Shown here: positions 1-9,238 of the stretch, one piece after another
Layout: every line of letters starts with the position of its first letter
How positions within the stretch are numbered: position 1 is the first letter of the stretch
From: Pseudomonadota bacterium
GTDB taxonomy: Bacteria > Pseudomonadota > Gammaproteobacteria > Competibacterales > Competibacteraceae
Reading direction: 5' to 3'
Assembly: GCA_022709365.1 (NCBI GenBank)
Contig: JAKLIY010000016.1
Span: 20,080 to 84,079, forward strand
Length of the DNA: 64,000 nt
Position numbers and translations under genes: made by a program
The notes under the pieces: generated by a model
What the model saw: the letters and a program-made list of their open reading frames with translations, nothing else
What the model was told of the DNA's origin: nothing
Databases searched by the model: none

Positions 1-8
1 TAGCAATC

Positions 9-1478
9 TCATGGCTGCGCCTCCCCGGTCACTGCCGGCGTCGTTGATTCAGCCGGTTCAGCCGCAGCGGGTGGGGTCGCGGCGGCTGACCGCAGGGTAC
101 GAATGGGTTGCCGCTGGGTCATGAATTCCTGGAATGCCTGGCGCAGACCGGTCAGATCCGGGATGTAGGGATTGAACTGCACGGCTTGCAGGGCTTGCAG
201 TTCGGCGAGGAATTGGGTGACCTTGGGATCCGCCACGTCGAAATAGGTTTGTGTCCAGTCGTGGACCATCTGATAGGACGCTTGATAACCTTCGGCGTCG
301 CCACGCAACAACGCCAGGCGCATCCCCTCCAGTTCCAGCCGCAGATTCTGGCGCAGGAAGAATTCATTTTCCCGGGCAATCAGCGGCGGCGCTTCGATGT
401 GCTGGCGGCGGACTACCACGATCTCCTTGAACTGGTTCCAGACCGCCTCACTGCTGCGATCCCACCAGGAACGGTCGGCGTCGGCGCTCAGGCTGACGTT
501 CGTCGCCGGCTTGATCCGCTCCCGGATATTAGGCACCCCGGAATCGAGTTGCAGAGGCAAGCTATCGATTGGGGTTTCCATCGCCATGAGCTTGTGGGAA
601 ATTGCCGTGATGTCGGGCAGTTGGACGCCGCGCAGGCTGGCAATGGCTTCGCCAAGCATGGTTTGCACCGGGGCCAGCCCGGCTTCCTTGACCGTCTTCA
701 GGCGTTGCTGGGCGGCGTCCAGCGCCAGGCGGGCGGCGGGGACATTGCGTTCCAGTTTCAGCTTGGCGTCGGCCAACCGCAGCAGGTAATCCACTTCAGC
801 CAAGGGAAAGGCGTTGATATCGCCGCCCTTGGCCGCGATGGTCTTGACCGTTTCCAACTCGGCGGTCAGACCGGCCAGGCTCAGTTTCAGATTCTGAATT
901 TGTTCATTCGCCGCAGTAATACGAGCCTGCTGTTCCTGTAGCTGTTGGGTGAAAGCCGCTTTTTGCTGCTGAGTGCTGTCCTTATGCGCGTCATGTCCTT
1001 CCCGCAGCAGCTTGATCTCGTTCTTGATGATGTCGGTTTCGCCCTTTTGCAGCTCCATGGCGTTTTTCAGCGGTTGCAGGTCGCCGGTCAGACCCAGCAG
1101 TTGATCCTTGAGATTCTGGTCTTCCGTGCGCAGTTGACCGGCAGCGCCCTTGAGCGCTTCCAGTTCGGTGACTTTGGTTTTTAGCGTCTGGAATTCCGGG
1201 GCCTGCTGGGCGATGGTCTGTTTGATCGCCTGATCGAGCCGACTCGTTTGGGCTACCTGGTCCTGTTGCCACAGATACCAGAGATAGCCGCTGCCGCTGC
1301 CAGCGCTCAGCCCGATCAGCAGGGCGAACCAGGCGACTCCCCGGCCGCTTTTGGGAGCAGGCGTCGCGATCGAGGCGTCGGGCGCAGGCACTGGTGTGGA
1401 GGAAGGCGTCTTGGGTACCGGTTTATCGAGGATCGGCGTCGCGTTGTCGTTGTCGCTGTCGGATGTTTGATCGGTCAT
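9..1478 (-). CDS. hemX: HemX-family membrane protein
   Basis: This 489-residue protein belongs to the HemX family, often annotated as a putative uroporphyrinogen-III C-methyltransferase although that activity is not supported by its architecture. A Pro/Thr-rich cytoplasmic N-terminus (residues 1-45) precedes one transmembrane helix at about 48-70. A long Gln/Lys/Glu-rich coiled coil follows (about 75-215), then a helical periplasmic domain, and the tail is Pro/Ala-rich. It lies 6 bp downstream of hemD on the same strand, the usual hemC-hemD-hemX order in gammaproteobacteria; hemY would be expected beyond the left edge. The exact molecular role is unknown; a scaffold for heme-pathway enzymes is a reasonable inference. 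Confidence 0.88.
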   Translation of the reverse strand: MTDQTSDSDNDNATPILDKPVPKTPSSTPVPAPDASIATPAPKSGRGVAWFALLIGLSAGSGSGYLWYLWQQDQVAQTSRLDQAIKQTIAQQAPEFQTLKTKVTELEALKGAAGQLRTEDQNLKDQLLGLTGDLQPLKNAMELQKGETDIIKNEIKLLREGHDAHKDSTQQQKAAFTQQLQEQQARITAANEQIQNLKLSLAGLTAELETVKTIAAKGGDINAFPLAEVDYLLRLADAKLKLERNVPAARLALDAAQQRLKTVKEAGLAPVQTMLGEAIASLRGVQLPDITAISHKLMAMETPIDSLPLQLDSGVPNIRERIKPATNVSLSADADRSWWDRSSEAVWNQFKEIVVVRRQHIEAPPLIARENEFFLRQNLRLELEGMRLALLRGDAEGYQASYQMVHDWTQTYFDVADPKVTQFLAELQALQAVQFNPYIPDLTGLRQAFQEFMTQRQPIRTLRSAAATPPAAAEPAESTTPAVTGEAQP

Positions 1479-1484
1479 GTTGTA

Positions 1485-2342
1485 TTACCGGACTGGAGTG
1501 GAGGAATGCGTGGTCAGGTCGAACAGCGCAGCGATGATCGCTTCGTCGCTGGCTTCACAGGCGAGCAAGAGATGGTGACAACCTTGTTCTACGGCGCTAT
1601 GCCGGATCCGAGCGCTGACGACCACCAACGGCGTGTCGCGCAAATAAGGTTGCCCGGCAGTTCCTAGCATAGCAAAAAGATTCTGCAGGCTCTCGATGCT
1701 GGTGATCACCACCGCGCCAATTTCACCGCAGGCCCAACGTTCCAATAACGCTCCGGTATCCACCGAGGACCGCTCACGCCGGTAGACCTCGGCGCAATCC
1801 ACCTGAGCGCCCTGGCCAGTGAGCGTCTCGGCCAGCCATTCCCGCCCCCCTTCACCGCGCACGATGATGATGCGCTGACCGGTGATGTTTTGGAAACGCG
1901 GCAGCGCCAGTAACGCCTCGCTGGTGAAACCCTGTGTGGGGTGCAGGCAATGGGCCACGCCTTGTCGTTTCAGCGCCCGGGCAGTGGCCTGACCGATAGC
2001 GGCGATCTCCAGTGAGGATGGGAAACCGTTGCGTTCCTGAATCAGCGGCAGCGCCCGGCCTACGGCGTTGACGCTGGTGAAAATCGCCAGATGGTAATCG
2101 GCCAGCCGGTCGAAAATCGCCAGAGCCGGCGTCCAGTCGTGCGGTTCAGCAATGCGCAGCGTCGGGCAGCGGATTGCGCCGCCGCCGTATTGTTCGATCA
2201 ACTGGCAAAGCGGCTCGGCCTGCTGTTCCGGGCGGGTGACCAGGACGCCTAAGCCTTTCAGGGATAAACTTCCCTCGCATAAGTCCCCTTCCCCCCTTGT
2301 AGGGGAGGGCTGGGGTGGGGGATGTGAACAGTTACGATGCAT
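1485..2342 (-). CDS. hemD: Uroporphyrinogen-III synthase
   Basis: HemD cyclises hydroxymethylbilane to uroporphyrinogen III in the cytoplasm. The 285-residue product has the weakly conserved two-domain HemD pattern, starting at 'GVLVTRPEQQAEPL' and including 'GLGVLVTRP', 'FTSVNAVGRAL' and 'VVITSIESLQNLF'. The ATG at 2342 lies 2 bp after the hemC stop. The first ~27 residues are abnormal: residues about 5-20 (Pro-rich, 'PPPQPSPTRGEGD') are encoded by a C/G-rich palindromic repeat. No ATG, GTG or TTG lies in frame between that stretch and the conserved core, so the repeat is probably translated unless a CTG is used. The family core is otherwise intact. Confidence 0.92.
   Translation of the reverse strand: MHRNCSHPPPQPSPTRGEGDLCEGSLSLKGLGVLVTRPEQQAEPLCQLIEQYGGGAIRCPTLRIAEPHDWTPALAIFDRLADYHLAIFTSVNAVGRALPLIQERNGFPSSLEIAAIGQATARALKRQGVAHCLHPTQGFTSEALLALPRFQNITGQRIIIVRGEGGREWLAETLTGQGAQVDCAEVYRRERSSVDTGALLERWACGEIGAVVITSIESLQNLFAMLGTAGQPYLRDTPLVVVSARIRHSAVEQGCHHLLLACEASDEAIIAALFDLTTHSSTPVR
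2285..2322. repeat. C/G-rich palindromic repeat in hemD 5' end
   Basis: A run of C tracts followed by matching G tracts ('CCCCCCTTGTAGGGGAGGG' core) forms an imperfect palindrome inside the first codons of hemD. Similar C/G palindromes occur at 14667-14775 and 48444-48483 in this window. Such elements are usually intergenic; here it is read in frame and adds a Pro-rich N-terminal extension. Confidence 0.6.
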
Positions 2343-2344
2343 AT

Positions 2345-3277
2345 TCAGCAGGTTGCCAACAATCGGCGCAGAATGGCGTCCGCGCCGCGTCCGCGCAGTT
2401 CTTCCGCCAGCGCCGCGCCGAGCGTTTCCGCCTCTGCCGCTGAACCGCGAATCTCGCCGGCAACGATGAGACTGCCGTCCGGCTCCCCGACCAGACCGCG
2501 CAACCAGATCTGCTCATTCTCCAGCAAGGCATAACCGGCGATGGGAACTTGGCAACCGCCCTGCAACCGGGTGTTGAAAGCCCGTTCCGCCGCCACCCGA
2601 ATGTGCGTGGCAGGATCATCGAGTACGGCAATCAACTCCTGCGTTTGGCGATCATCGAGCCGACATTCCACGCCAATCGCACCTTGGCCGATAGCGGGCA
2701 GACTGAATTCCGGCTCCAGCGCCAGCGTGATGCGTTCCGCGAGACCGAGCCGGTTCAGTCCAGCGGCGGCCAGGATAATGGCGTCAAATTCGCCGGTATC
2801 CAGCTTGGCCAGCCGGCTGCCGACGTTGCCGCGCAGACTGCGAATTTGCCAACTGGGATAGCGAGCGGCCAGTTGGCACTGGCGACGCAGGCTGGAGGTG
2901 CCGACCCGGGCGTCAGCGGGCAGGGCGTCGGGATGGGAATAATGGTGGGACACGAAGGCATCGCGGGGATCTTCACGCGCCAGCATCACCGGTAGGCCGA
3001 GTCTGGCAGGGAAGTCGACCGGCACATCCTTTATGGAATGCACGGCGAGATCGGCGCGGCCTTCCAACAGCCCCTGTTCCAGTTCCTTGACGAACAGGCC
3101 CTTGCCGCCGACCTTGGCTAGCGGACTGTCAAGGATTTTGTCGCCCCGGGTGATCATGCCGATCAGTTCCACGTTCAGGCCAGGATGGGCCTGACGCAGA
3201 CGTTCAGCAACATGGTTAGCTTGCCAGAGGGCCAGAGGGCTTTTGCGGGTGGCGATGCGCAGGGTGTCGGAGGGCAT
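2345..3277 (-). CDS. hemC: Porphobilinogen deaminase (hydroxymethylbilane synthase)
   Basis: HemC polymerises four porphobilinogen units into hydroxymethylbilane. The 310-residue length is typical. The start '[20 protein letters not shown]' is the family N-terminus, and '[11 protein letters not shown]' places the dipyrromethane-cofactor cysteine at residue 242, the same number as in the E. coli enzyme. 'SSLRRQCQL' and '[12 protein letters not shown]' provide the phosphate/substrate-binding arginines. It is the first gene of the minus-strand hemC-hemD-hemX operon and is divergent from argH across 47 bp, which must hold both promoters. No oddities seen. Confidence 0.97.
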   Translation of the reverse strand: MPSDTLRIATRKSPLALWQANHVAERLRQAHPGLNVELIGMITRGDKILDSPLAKVGGKGLFVKELEQGLLEGRADLAVHSIKDVPVDFPARLGLPVMLAREDPRDAFVSHHYSHPDALPADARVGTSSLRRQCQLAARYPSWQIRSLRGNVGSRLAKLDTGEFDAIILAAAGLNRLGLAERITLALEPEFSLPAIGQGAIGVECRLDDRQTQELIAVLDDPATHIRVAAERAFNTRLQGGCQVPIAGYALLENEQIWLRGLVGEPDGSLIVAGEIRGSAAEAETLGAALAEELRGRGADAILRRLLATC

Positions 3278-3324
3278 GGTTTGGTAAGCTATGACATTCT
3301 TAACATTGAGCTAAAGCATATCTT

Positions 3325-4734
3325 ATGAGCGACCAACAGACCAATCAGAGTTGGGGCGGACGATTCACCGAAAGCACCGACGCCTTTGTCGCTGCCTTCA
3401 CCGCTTCAGTGGATTTTGACCGGCGGATGTATCGGCAGGATATTCACGGCTCTATCGCCCACGCCCGGATGCTGGCGCGGGTCGGCGTATTGTCCGAAAC
3501 GGATTGCGCGGCGATTGTCGCCGGGCTGGAGGCGATTCGTGGCGAAATTGAGCGCGGCGAGTTCACTTGGTCAACGGCGCTGGAAGATGTCCACATGAAC
3601 ATTGAGGCGCGGTTGACCGAGCGCATTGGCGACGCCGGCAAGCGCCTGCACACCGGGCGCTCGCGCAACGATCAGGTGGCGACCGACATTCGCCTGTATC
3701 TGCGCGACGCCATCGACGCCCTTCTGGTGGAAATGCGGCGCATGTTGGGCGGGCTGGCCGAACTGGCCGGGCGTGAAGCCGAAACCATCATGCCGGGGTT
3801 CACCCATTTGCAAGTCGCTCAACCGGTCACCTTCGGCCATCACCTGCTGGCCTGGTTCGAGATGGTCAAGCGCGATCATGAGCGGTTGCTGGATTGCCGA
3901 AAGCGGTTGAATACCATGCCGCTGGGCGCAGCGGCGCTGGCGGGAACGAGCTATCCGCTGGATCGACAGTACACTGCGCAACTGCTGGGTTTCGATGCGC
4001 CGTGCGCCAACTCGCTGGATGCGGTCAGCGACCGGGATTTCGCCATTGAATTCACTGCCGCCGCCGCGATCTTGATGACTCATCTGTCGCGGATGGCGGA
4101 AGAGCTGGTGCTGTGGTCTTCGGCGCAGTTTGATTTCATCGATCTGCCGGATCGGTTCTGCACCGGCTCCTCAATCATGCCGCAGAAGAAAAATCCCGAC
4201 GTGCCGGAGCTGGTACGCGGCAAGGTCGGTCGGGTCAACGGACACCTGGTAGCGCTGCTCACCCTGATGAAGAGCCAGCCGCTGGCCTATAATAAGGATA
4301 ATCAGGAGGACAAGGAACCGCTGTTTGATACGGTGGATACCGTGCAGGGCTGTCTGCGGGCTTTTGCCGACATGATTCCGGCGCTGCGGCCAAAGCGCGC
4401 CAGCATGCTTCAATCAGCCCGGCGCGGATTCGCGACGGCAACGGATCTAGCGGATTACCTGGTGCGCAAGGGTCTACCGTTCCGGGACGCCCATGAAGTA
4501 GTGGGCAAGGCAGTGCGGCTGGGCGTGGAAACCGGCCGGGATTTGGCGGAGATGACCCTGGCCGATTTGCAACAATTCTCGCCGTTGGTTAAGTATGATG
4601 TATTCGCGGTGCTGACCCTGGAAGGTTCGGTAGCCGCCCGCGATGTACTGGGCGGCACGGCGCCGAACCGGGTACGTGAAGCCGCAGCAGCGGCGCAGGC
4701 TTTGATCGTGCAGTGGATCGGGGACCGCGCCTGA
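3325..4734 (+). CDS. argH: Argininosuccinate lyase
   Basis: ArgH splits argininosuccinate into arginine and fumarate, the last step of arginine synthesis. The 469-residue protein has the fumarase/aspartase superfamily signature '[11 protein letters not shown]' at about residue 281, with the catalytic serine in its mobile loop. '[13 protein letters not shown]' and '[17 protein letters not shown]' give the other two conserved regions, with the catalytic His in the second. It starts 47 bp from hemC on the opposite strand. A hairpin without a clear U-tract follows the stop. Confidence 0.98.
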   Translation: MSDQQTNQSWGGRFTESTDAFVAAFTASVDFDRRMYRQDIHGSIAHARMLARVGVLSETDCAAIVAGLEAIRGEIERGEFTWSTALEDVHMNIEARLTERIGDAGKRLHTGRSRNDQVATDIRLYLRDAIDALLVEMRRMLGGLAELAGREAETIMPGFTHLQVAQPVTFGHHLLAWFEMVKRDHERLLDCRKRLNTMPLGAAALAGTSYPLDRQYTAQLLGFDAPCANSLDAVSDRDFAIEFTAAAAILMTHLSRMAEELVLWSSAQFDFIDLPDRFCTGSSIMPQKKNPDVPELVRGKVGRVNGHLVALLTLMKSQPLAYNKDNQEDKEPLFDTVDTVQGCLRAFADMIPALRPKRASMLQSARRGFATATDLADYLVRKGLPFRDAHEVVGKAVRLGVETGRDLAEMTLADLQQFSPLVKYDVFAVLTLEGSVAARDVLGGTAPNRVREAAAAAQALIVQWIGDRA

Positions 4735-4764
4735 TTGGCTTGAATAAGACCCATTATCCGGCGA

Positions 4765-4784
4765 CCGCCCTAGGTCCGGGGCGG
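4765..4784 (+). terminator. Hairpin after argH
   Basis: CCGCCC (4765-4770) pairs with GGGCGG (4779-4784) across an 8-nt loop, 30 bp after the argH stop. No T-run follows, so this may be a Rho-dependent end or simply a palindrome. Confidence 0.3.
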
Positions 4785-4873
4785 CGCATCGGTCTGTAGC
4801 TGCACTCATCAAGCACCCGCCCTAGCTCTTGGATTATCATCGCAGGCATCGAACTATCGAGGATTACCCTGCC

Positions 4874-5332
4874 ATGTACGAATTCCTGCAATACCAGGTG
4901 CGCGACGCCATGACCGCCGACCCCATCGCCATCAGTCCCAAGGTCAAACTCCGTGAAGTCGAAGCGTTGTTCGAATCCCACGACTTCAACGGCGTACCGA
5001 TAGTGGATGATCAAGGGTGTCTGCTCGGCATCCTCACCAAATTTGACCTGCTCAAAGCCTTCAGTTTCGACGCCCACGCCTTGATCCCTCACTACGACGA
5101 GATCATGGAACAGACCGCCGAAAACATCATGACCCACGACCCGGTCAGTGTCGAACCGCACCTGCCGCTCAGCCGACTGCTGCAAAAACTGGTGGAGATG
5201 CGCACCAAGAGCCTGCCAGTGGTCGAAAACCACCGACTGGTCGGCATCATCGCTCGCGAAGACGTGCTCAAGGCCTTGCGCCGCGCCGCCATCCAGCATG
5301 AAATCCCGGCGCACGAGGAGCCGCAGCCATGA
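4874..5332 (+). CDS. CBS-domain pair protein
   Basis: A 152-residue protein made almost entirely of two CBS motifs, 'VRDAMTADPIAISPKVKLRE' and 'AENIMTHDPVSVEPHLPLSR'. Each is followed by the typical 'GVPIVDDQG.LLGILTKFDL' or 'LPVVENHRLVGIIAREDVL' strand-helix unit. CBS pairs bind adenosine nucleotides such as AMP or ATP and act as sensory modules. The ATG at 4874 is preferred over an upstream TTG (4829) because a GAGG sits 11 nt upstream and conservation begins here. Its stop overlaps the next gene's ATG (ATGA), so it is co-translated with the deacetylase-family gene and may regulate it; the ligand is unknown. Confidence 0.88.
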   Translation: MYEFLQYQVRDAMTADPIAISPKVKLREVEALFESHDFNGVPIVDDQGCLLGILTKFDLLKAFSFDAHALIPHYDEIMEQTAENIMTHDPVSVEPHLPLSRLLQKLVEMRTKSLPVVENHRLVGIIAREDVLKALRRAAIQHEIPAHEEPQP

Positions 5333-6321
5333 CCACCCTGCTCTACACCCACCCGGCCTGTCTGGAACACAATACCGGCTTCGGTCACCCCGAATGCCCC
5401 GCCCGGCTCACCGCCATCCTCAACGTGCTGAAAACCTCCCCCTTCGCCGCCCTCGAATGGCGGGACGCACCCCAGGCCACCGACGAACAACTGACCCGCA
5501 TTCACCCCCTCACCTATGTCGAACGCATTTTCGCCCGCATTCCCAGACACGGACATTACGCCATCGACGGCGACACCATCGTTTCCCCGCAATCCAGCGA
5601 AGCGGCCCGGCGTGCGGCGGGCGCAGTCTGCGCGGCGGTGGAAGCGATCCTGAACGGCGAAGCCAACAACGCCTTCTGCGCCATCCGTCCGCCCGGCCAC
5701 CACGCCGAACCGCATCAGGCCATGGGCTTCTGCCTGTTTGGCAACGCCGCCATCGGCGCCGCTCACGCCCGCACCGCAGGCGGTCTGGAGCGGGTCGCGA
5801 TCATCGACTTCGATGTCCATCACGGCAACGGCACCCAGGCGGCCCTCGAACACGACCCCGGCTATCTTTACATCTCCACCCATCAGGCCCACATCTACCC
5901 CGGCACCGGTCGTCGCGATGAACGCGGAGCGGGCAATATCGTCAATATCCCGCTCATCGCCAACAGCGGCACTGCCGACCTGCGCCATGTCTGGCAGCAG
6001 GACATCGAACCGGCCCTGCGGGAATTCCAGCCGCAACTGATCCTGATCTCCGCCGGCTTCGACGCGCATTACCTCGACCCGCTGGCGGAATTGAATTTCA
6101 ACGAAGACGACTATGCCTGGCTGACCCGGCAGATTCTGGCGGTTGCCCAGGATTGCTGCGAAGGGCGGGTCGTGTCGATACTGGAAGGCGGCTACAACCT
6201 GCCGGCGCTGGCGGCCAGCGTCGCGGCGCATGTCAAGGCATTGATGGAAGTCCACCGGGCGGCGCAACGGTCGCTGATCAAGAGCATCCTCGAGCGCCAA
6301 AAGGCGAAAAGAAACACCTAG
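5329..6321 (+). CDS. Histone deacetylase-family amidohydrolase (first copy)
   Basis: This 330-residue zinc hydrolase of the arginase/deacetylase fold has all expected active-site motifs. These are 'RPPGHHAEP' with the tandem catalytic histidines near residue 124, 'DFDVHHGNGTQ' with zinc-binding Asp and His near 160-164, 'SAGFDAH' with the third metal Asp, and 'LEGGYN' near 285. The N-terminus 'HPACLEHNTGFGHPECPARL' resembles class II HDAC-like bacterial enzymes, which remove acetyl groups from polyamines or protein lysines; the substrate cannot be read from sequence. It overlaps the CBS gene by 4 bp and is followed after 88 bp by a second, divergent family member. Confidence 0.93.
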   Translation: MTTLLYTHPACLEHNTGFGHPECPARLTAILNVLKTSPFAALEWRDAPQATDEQLTRIHPLTYVERIFARIPRHGHYAIDGDTIVSPQSSEAARRAAGAVCAAVEAILNGEANNAFCAIRPPGHHAEPHQAMGFCLFGNAAIGAAHARTAGGLERVAIIDFDVHHGNGTQAALEHDPGYLYISTHQAHIYPGTGRRDERGAGNIVNIPLIANSGTADLRHVWQQDIEPALREFQPQLILISAGFDAHYLDPLAELNFNEDDYAWLTRQILAVAQDCCEGRVVSILEGGYNLPALAASVAAHVKALMEVHRAAQRSLIKSILERQKAKRNT

Positions 6322-6409
6322 CCGCACCAGCCGCCAAACCTCTACGGACTGGGCTATCATAAAGGGCATTGGAAAAGCGCGAACCCCCCAATTATGAGGA
6401 CTGAGAGTC

Positions 6410-7369
6410 ATGTCACGAAGCAGAGTGGTGGCGGTCTACACGGGAGAAGCATTGGGCCGCTACGGATTCGAAGACCATCCCTTCGGCGAAGATCGTATTC
6501 ACGCCTTCTGGGATGAGATGCACATCCGTCATCTCGACTACCAGGTGCGCGTGTTCCATCCTGTCATGGCGACCGATGCACAGCTCCAGTTATTCCACAC
6601 CCCTAATTATGTCGAAAAGGTCAAAACTCTGTCCGAAACCGGCGATGGCCTGCTGGATTACGGCGACACGCCGGCCTACAAGGGCGTGTTCGAAGACGCC
6701 TCGACGGTGGTCGGCACAGTGGTCGACGCGACCCATAAGTTAATGAACAACGAGGCGCGGCGCATTTTCGTCCCCATCGCCGGCCTGCATCACAGCATGC
6801 CCGACACGGCCTCCGGCTTCTGTGTGTTCAACGACGCCGGCGTCGCGATCAAGATTCTGCAACAGGACTACGGGCTGGAGCGCATCGCCTACGTCGACAT
6901 CGACGCCCATCATGGCGACGGCGTGTTTTACCCGTTCGAATCCGACCCGACGGTCATTTTCGCCGACATCCACGAGGATGGCCGCTATAACTTCCCGCAG
7001 AGCGGCTTCCCGCACGAAGTCGGCAAGGGCGAGGCCAAGGGCCGCAAGCTCAATATTCCGTTGCTGCCACTGTCAGCGGACGAAGACTTCCTGATGATGT
7101 GGGACAAGGTGGAAGCGTTCCTGCGCCAGTGGCAACCGCAATTCATTATTGTGAACTGCGGCGCGGACGGCCTGGACGGCGATCCGCTGGCTCATTTGCA
7201 CTATACCTCTCGCGCCCACCGCCGCGCTGCGACCAGCCTGTGCCAACTCGCCGAGGAGTTCGCCGAGGGCCGCATTCTGGGCGTCGGTGGCGGTGGCTAC
7301 GATCTGCGCAATGTCGGCAAGGCCTGGGTCGCAGTCATCGACGCCTTCCTGGAAAGCCCCATGCACTGA
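6410..7369 (+). CDS. Histone deacetylase-family protein (second copy, AcuC-like)
   Basis: A 319-residue member of the same zinc hydrolase family but clearly not a recent duplicate of its neighbour. It begins 'VVAVYTGEALGRYGFEDHPF' and carries 'GLHHSMPDTASGFCVFNDAG' near residue 125, 'DIDAHHGDGVFY' near 163, 'NCGADGLDGDPL' and 'GGGGYDL'. The zinc ligands and tandem His are therefore present. The pattern is closer to class I/AcuC acetoin-utilisation-type deacetylases. An AGGA lies a few bases upstream of the ATG. The native substrate is unknown, and an acetyl-lysine role is only inferred. Confidence 0.92.
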   Translation: MSRSRVVAVYTGEALGRYGFEDHPFGEDRIHAFWDEMHIRHLDYQVRVFHPVMATDAQLQLFHTPNYVEKVKTLSETGDGLLDYGDTPAYKGVFEDASTVVGTVVDATHKLMNNEARRIFVPIAGLHHSMPDTASGFCVFNDAGVAIKILQQDYGLERIAYVDIDAHHGDGVFYPFESDPTVIFADIHEDGRYNFPQSGFPHEVGKGEAKGRKLNIPLLPLSADEDFLMMWDKVEAFLRQWQPQFIIVNCGADGLDGDPLAHLHYTSRAHRRAATSLCQLAEEFAEGRILGVGGGGYDLRNVGKAWVAVIDAFLESPMH

Positions 7370-7382
7370 GCCTTTTTGCCGG

Positions 7383-7411
7383 CGATTTCCCGCCCACTGC
7401 CGGCGAAATCG
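7383..7411. promoter_or_regulatory. Inverted repeat upstream of glyA
   Basis: CGATTTC (7383-7389) and GAAATCG (7405-7411) form an inverted repeat with a 15-nt spacer, directly followed by a -10-like TATGAT at 7414-7419. It lies 74 bp before the glyA start. An operator or weak hairpin are both possible; no -35 is convincing. Confidence 0.3.
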
Positions 7412-7484
7412 GGTATGATTCCCCGTTTTCCATGCCCGCACTTTCGTCCAAAGCTGTGGGCGCTTGCCTTTGCAGAGGTTGCCC

Positions 7485-8738
7485 ATGTTCAGTCGAGAGA
7501 TGCGGATCGCCGGGTTTGATGATAAGTTGCAAGTCGCCCTGCTGGGTGAGAAACAGCGCCAGGAAGCCCACATCGAGCTGATCGCTTCGGAAAACTACGC
7601 CAGCCCCCGGGTGCTCGAAGCCCAGGGTTCGGTGCTGACCAACAAGTACGCCGAAGGCTATCCGGGCAAACGCTATTACGGCGGTTGCGAATTCGTCGAC
7701 ATCGCCGAACAACTGGCCATCGACCGCGCCAAACAGTTGTTCAACGCGGACTACGCCAACGTCCAGCCCCATTCCGGTTCGCAGGCCAACGCCGCCGTCT
7801 ACATGGCGCTGCTGGAACCGGGCGATGTCATCCTGGGCATGAGCCTGGCGCATGGTGGCCACCTGACGCACGGCGCCAAGGTCAATTTCTCCGGTCGGCT
7901 GTACCAGTCGGTGCAATACGGTCTGAACGAGGCCACGGGCGAAATTGATTATGACCAGGTGGAACGGCTGGCGTTGGAGTGCAAGCCGAAGATGATTATC
8001 GCCGGCTTCTCGGCTTACTCACGAGTGGTGGACTGGCCGCGCTTCCGCGCCATCGCCGATCAAATCGGCGCTTATCTGGTTGTGGACATGGCCCATGTCG
8101 CCGGTCTGGTCGCCGCGGGCGTCTATCCCAATCCCATCCCGGTCGCTGACGTGGTCACCACCACCACGCACAAAACCCTGCGCGGCCCGCGCGGCGGTCT
8201 GATTCTGGCCCGGTCGAATCCCGAGATTGAAAAGAAGCTTAATTCGCTGGTGTTCCCCGGCACCCAGGGCGGACCGCTGATGCATGTCATCGCTGCTAAA
8301 GCCGTGGCGTTCCTGGAGGCGTTGCAACCGGATTTTGTCGAGTATCAAAAGCAGGTCATCGCCAACGCCCGCGCCATGGCCGGGGTGTTTATCGAACGCG
8401 GCTACGACGTGGTCTCCGGCGGCACGGACAATCATCTGTTCCTGGTCAGCCTGATCACCAGGGGCCTCACCGGCAAGGCCGCCGACGCGGCGCTGGGCCG
8501 CGCCTGGATCACGGTCAACAAGAACGCCGTGCCGAATGACCCGCAGTCGCCGTTCGTCACCAGCGGCGTCCGCATCGGTTCGCCAGCGATCACCACACGC
8601 GGGTTCAAGGAACGCGAATGCCGGGAATTGACCGGCTGGATGTGCGACATTCTCGATGATCTCAATAACGAAACGGTGATCGACCGGGTGCGTGGTCAGG
8701 TCGCGGAGTTGTGCGCCCGCTTCCCGGTCTACGGCTGA
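7485..8738 (+). CDS. glyA: Serine hydroxymethyltransferase
   Basis: GlyA interconverts serine and glycine, charging tetrahydrofolate with a one-carbon unit; it uses PLP. Starting at the ATG at 7485 ('[16 protein letters not shown]'), with AGAGG seven bases upstream, gives 417 residues, the usual family length. An upstream TTG would add seven residues without support. '[14 protein letters not shown]' holds the PLP lysine at about residue 229. '[20 protein letters not shown]' and '[15 protein letters not shown]' are family signatures. nrdR follows 26 bp downstream, as in many gammaproteobacteria. Confidence 0.98.
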   Translation: MFSREMRIAGFDDKLQVALLGEKQRQEAHIELIASENYASPRVLEAQGSVLTNKYAEGYPGKRYYGGCEFVDIAEQLAIDRAKQLFNADYANVQPHSGSQANAAVYMALLEPGDVILGMSLAHGGHLTHGAKVNFSGRLYQSVQYGLNEATGEIDYDQVERLALECKPKMIIAGFSAYSRVVDWPRFRAIADQIGAYLVVDMAHVAGLVAAGVYPNPIPVADVVTTTTHKTLRGPRGGLILARSNPEIEKKLNSLVFPGTQGGPLMHVIAAKAVAFLEALQPDFVEYQKQVIANARAMAGVFIERGYDVVSGGTDNHLFLVSLITRGLTGKAADAALGRAWITVNKNAVPNDPQSPFVTSGVRIGSPAITTRGFKERECRELTGWMCDILDDLNNETVIDRVRGQVAELCARFPVYG

Positions 8739-8764
8739 TTGCACCCTGACGAGAGACGGCGACG

Positions 8765-9238
8765 GTGCATTGCCCGTTCTGTGGAACGCCCGATACCCGG
8801 GTGGTCGACTCGCGGCTCCTGGCGGAAGGTGACAAGGTGCGCCGCCGCCGCGAGTGTCTGCGCTGCAACGCCCGTTTCACCACCTACGAAGTGGCGGAGC
8901 TGCTGATGCCGCCGGTGGTGAAGCGTGATGGTCGCCGCGAACCGTTTCAGGAAGAAAAATTGCGCACCGGGCTGATGCGGGCGCTGGAGAAACGCCCGGT
9001 CAGCGCCGAACGCATTGACGACATCATCCTGCGGGTGAAGAACCACATCCGCGCCAGCGGCGAGAGGGAATTGAGCAGTCAGCAAATCGGCGAATGGGTC
9101 ATGATCGAATTACGCCAAGTGGACCCGGTCGCCTATGTCCGGTTCGCCTCGGTCTATCGCAGTTTTGAAGATGTCAACGCCTTCCGTGAGGAAGTCGAGC
9201 GCTTGCAACAATCGCCCGGCGTAACGAATTCTGCGTAA
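8765..9238 (+). CDS. nrdR: Transcriptional repressor NrdR
   Basis: NrdR represses ribonucleotide reductase genes in response to ATP/dATP levels. The 157-residue protein has a zinc ribbon (Cys3, Cys6, Cys31, Cys34) followed by an ATP-cone domain starting near '[20 protein letters not shown]'. The start is GTG at 8765 ('[18 protein letters not shown]'), and the zinc ribbon begins at residue 3, so no other start is possible. The stop overlaps the ribD ATG by one base (TAATG). It heads the conserved nrdR-rib-nusB operon. Confidence 0.97.
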   Translation: MHCPFCGTPDTRVVDSRLLAEGDKVRRRRECLRCNARFTTYEVAELLMPPVVKRDGRREPFQEEKLRTGLMRALEKRPVSAERIDDIILRVKNHIRASGERELSSQQIGEWVMIELRQVDPVAYVRFASVYRSFEDVNAFREEVERLQQSPGVTNSA

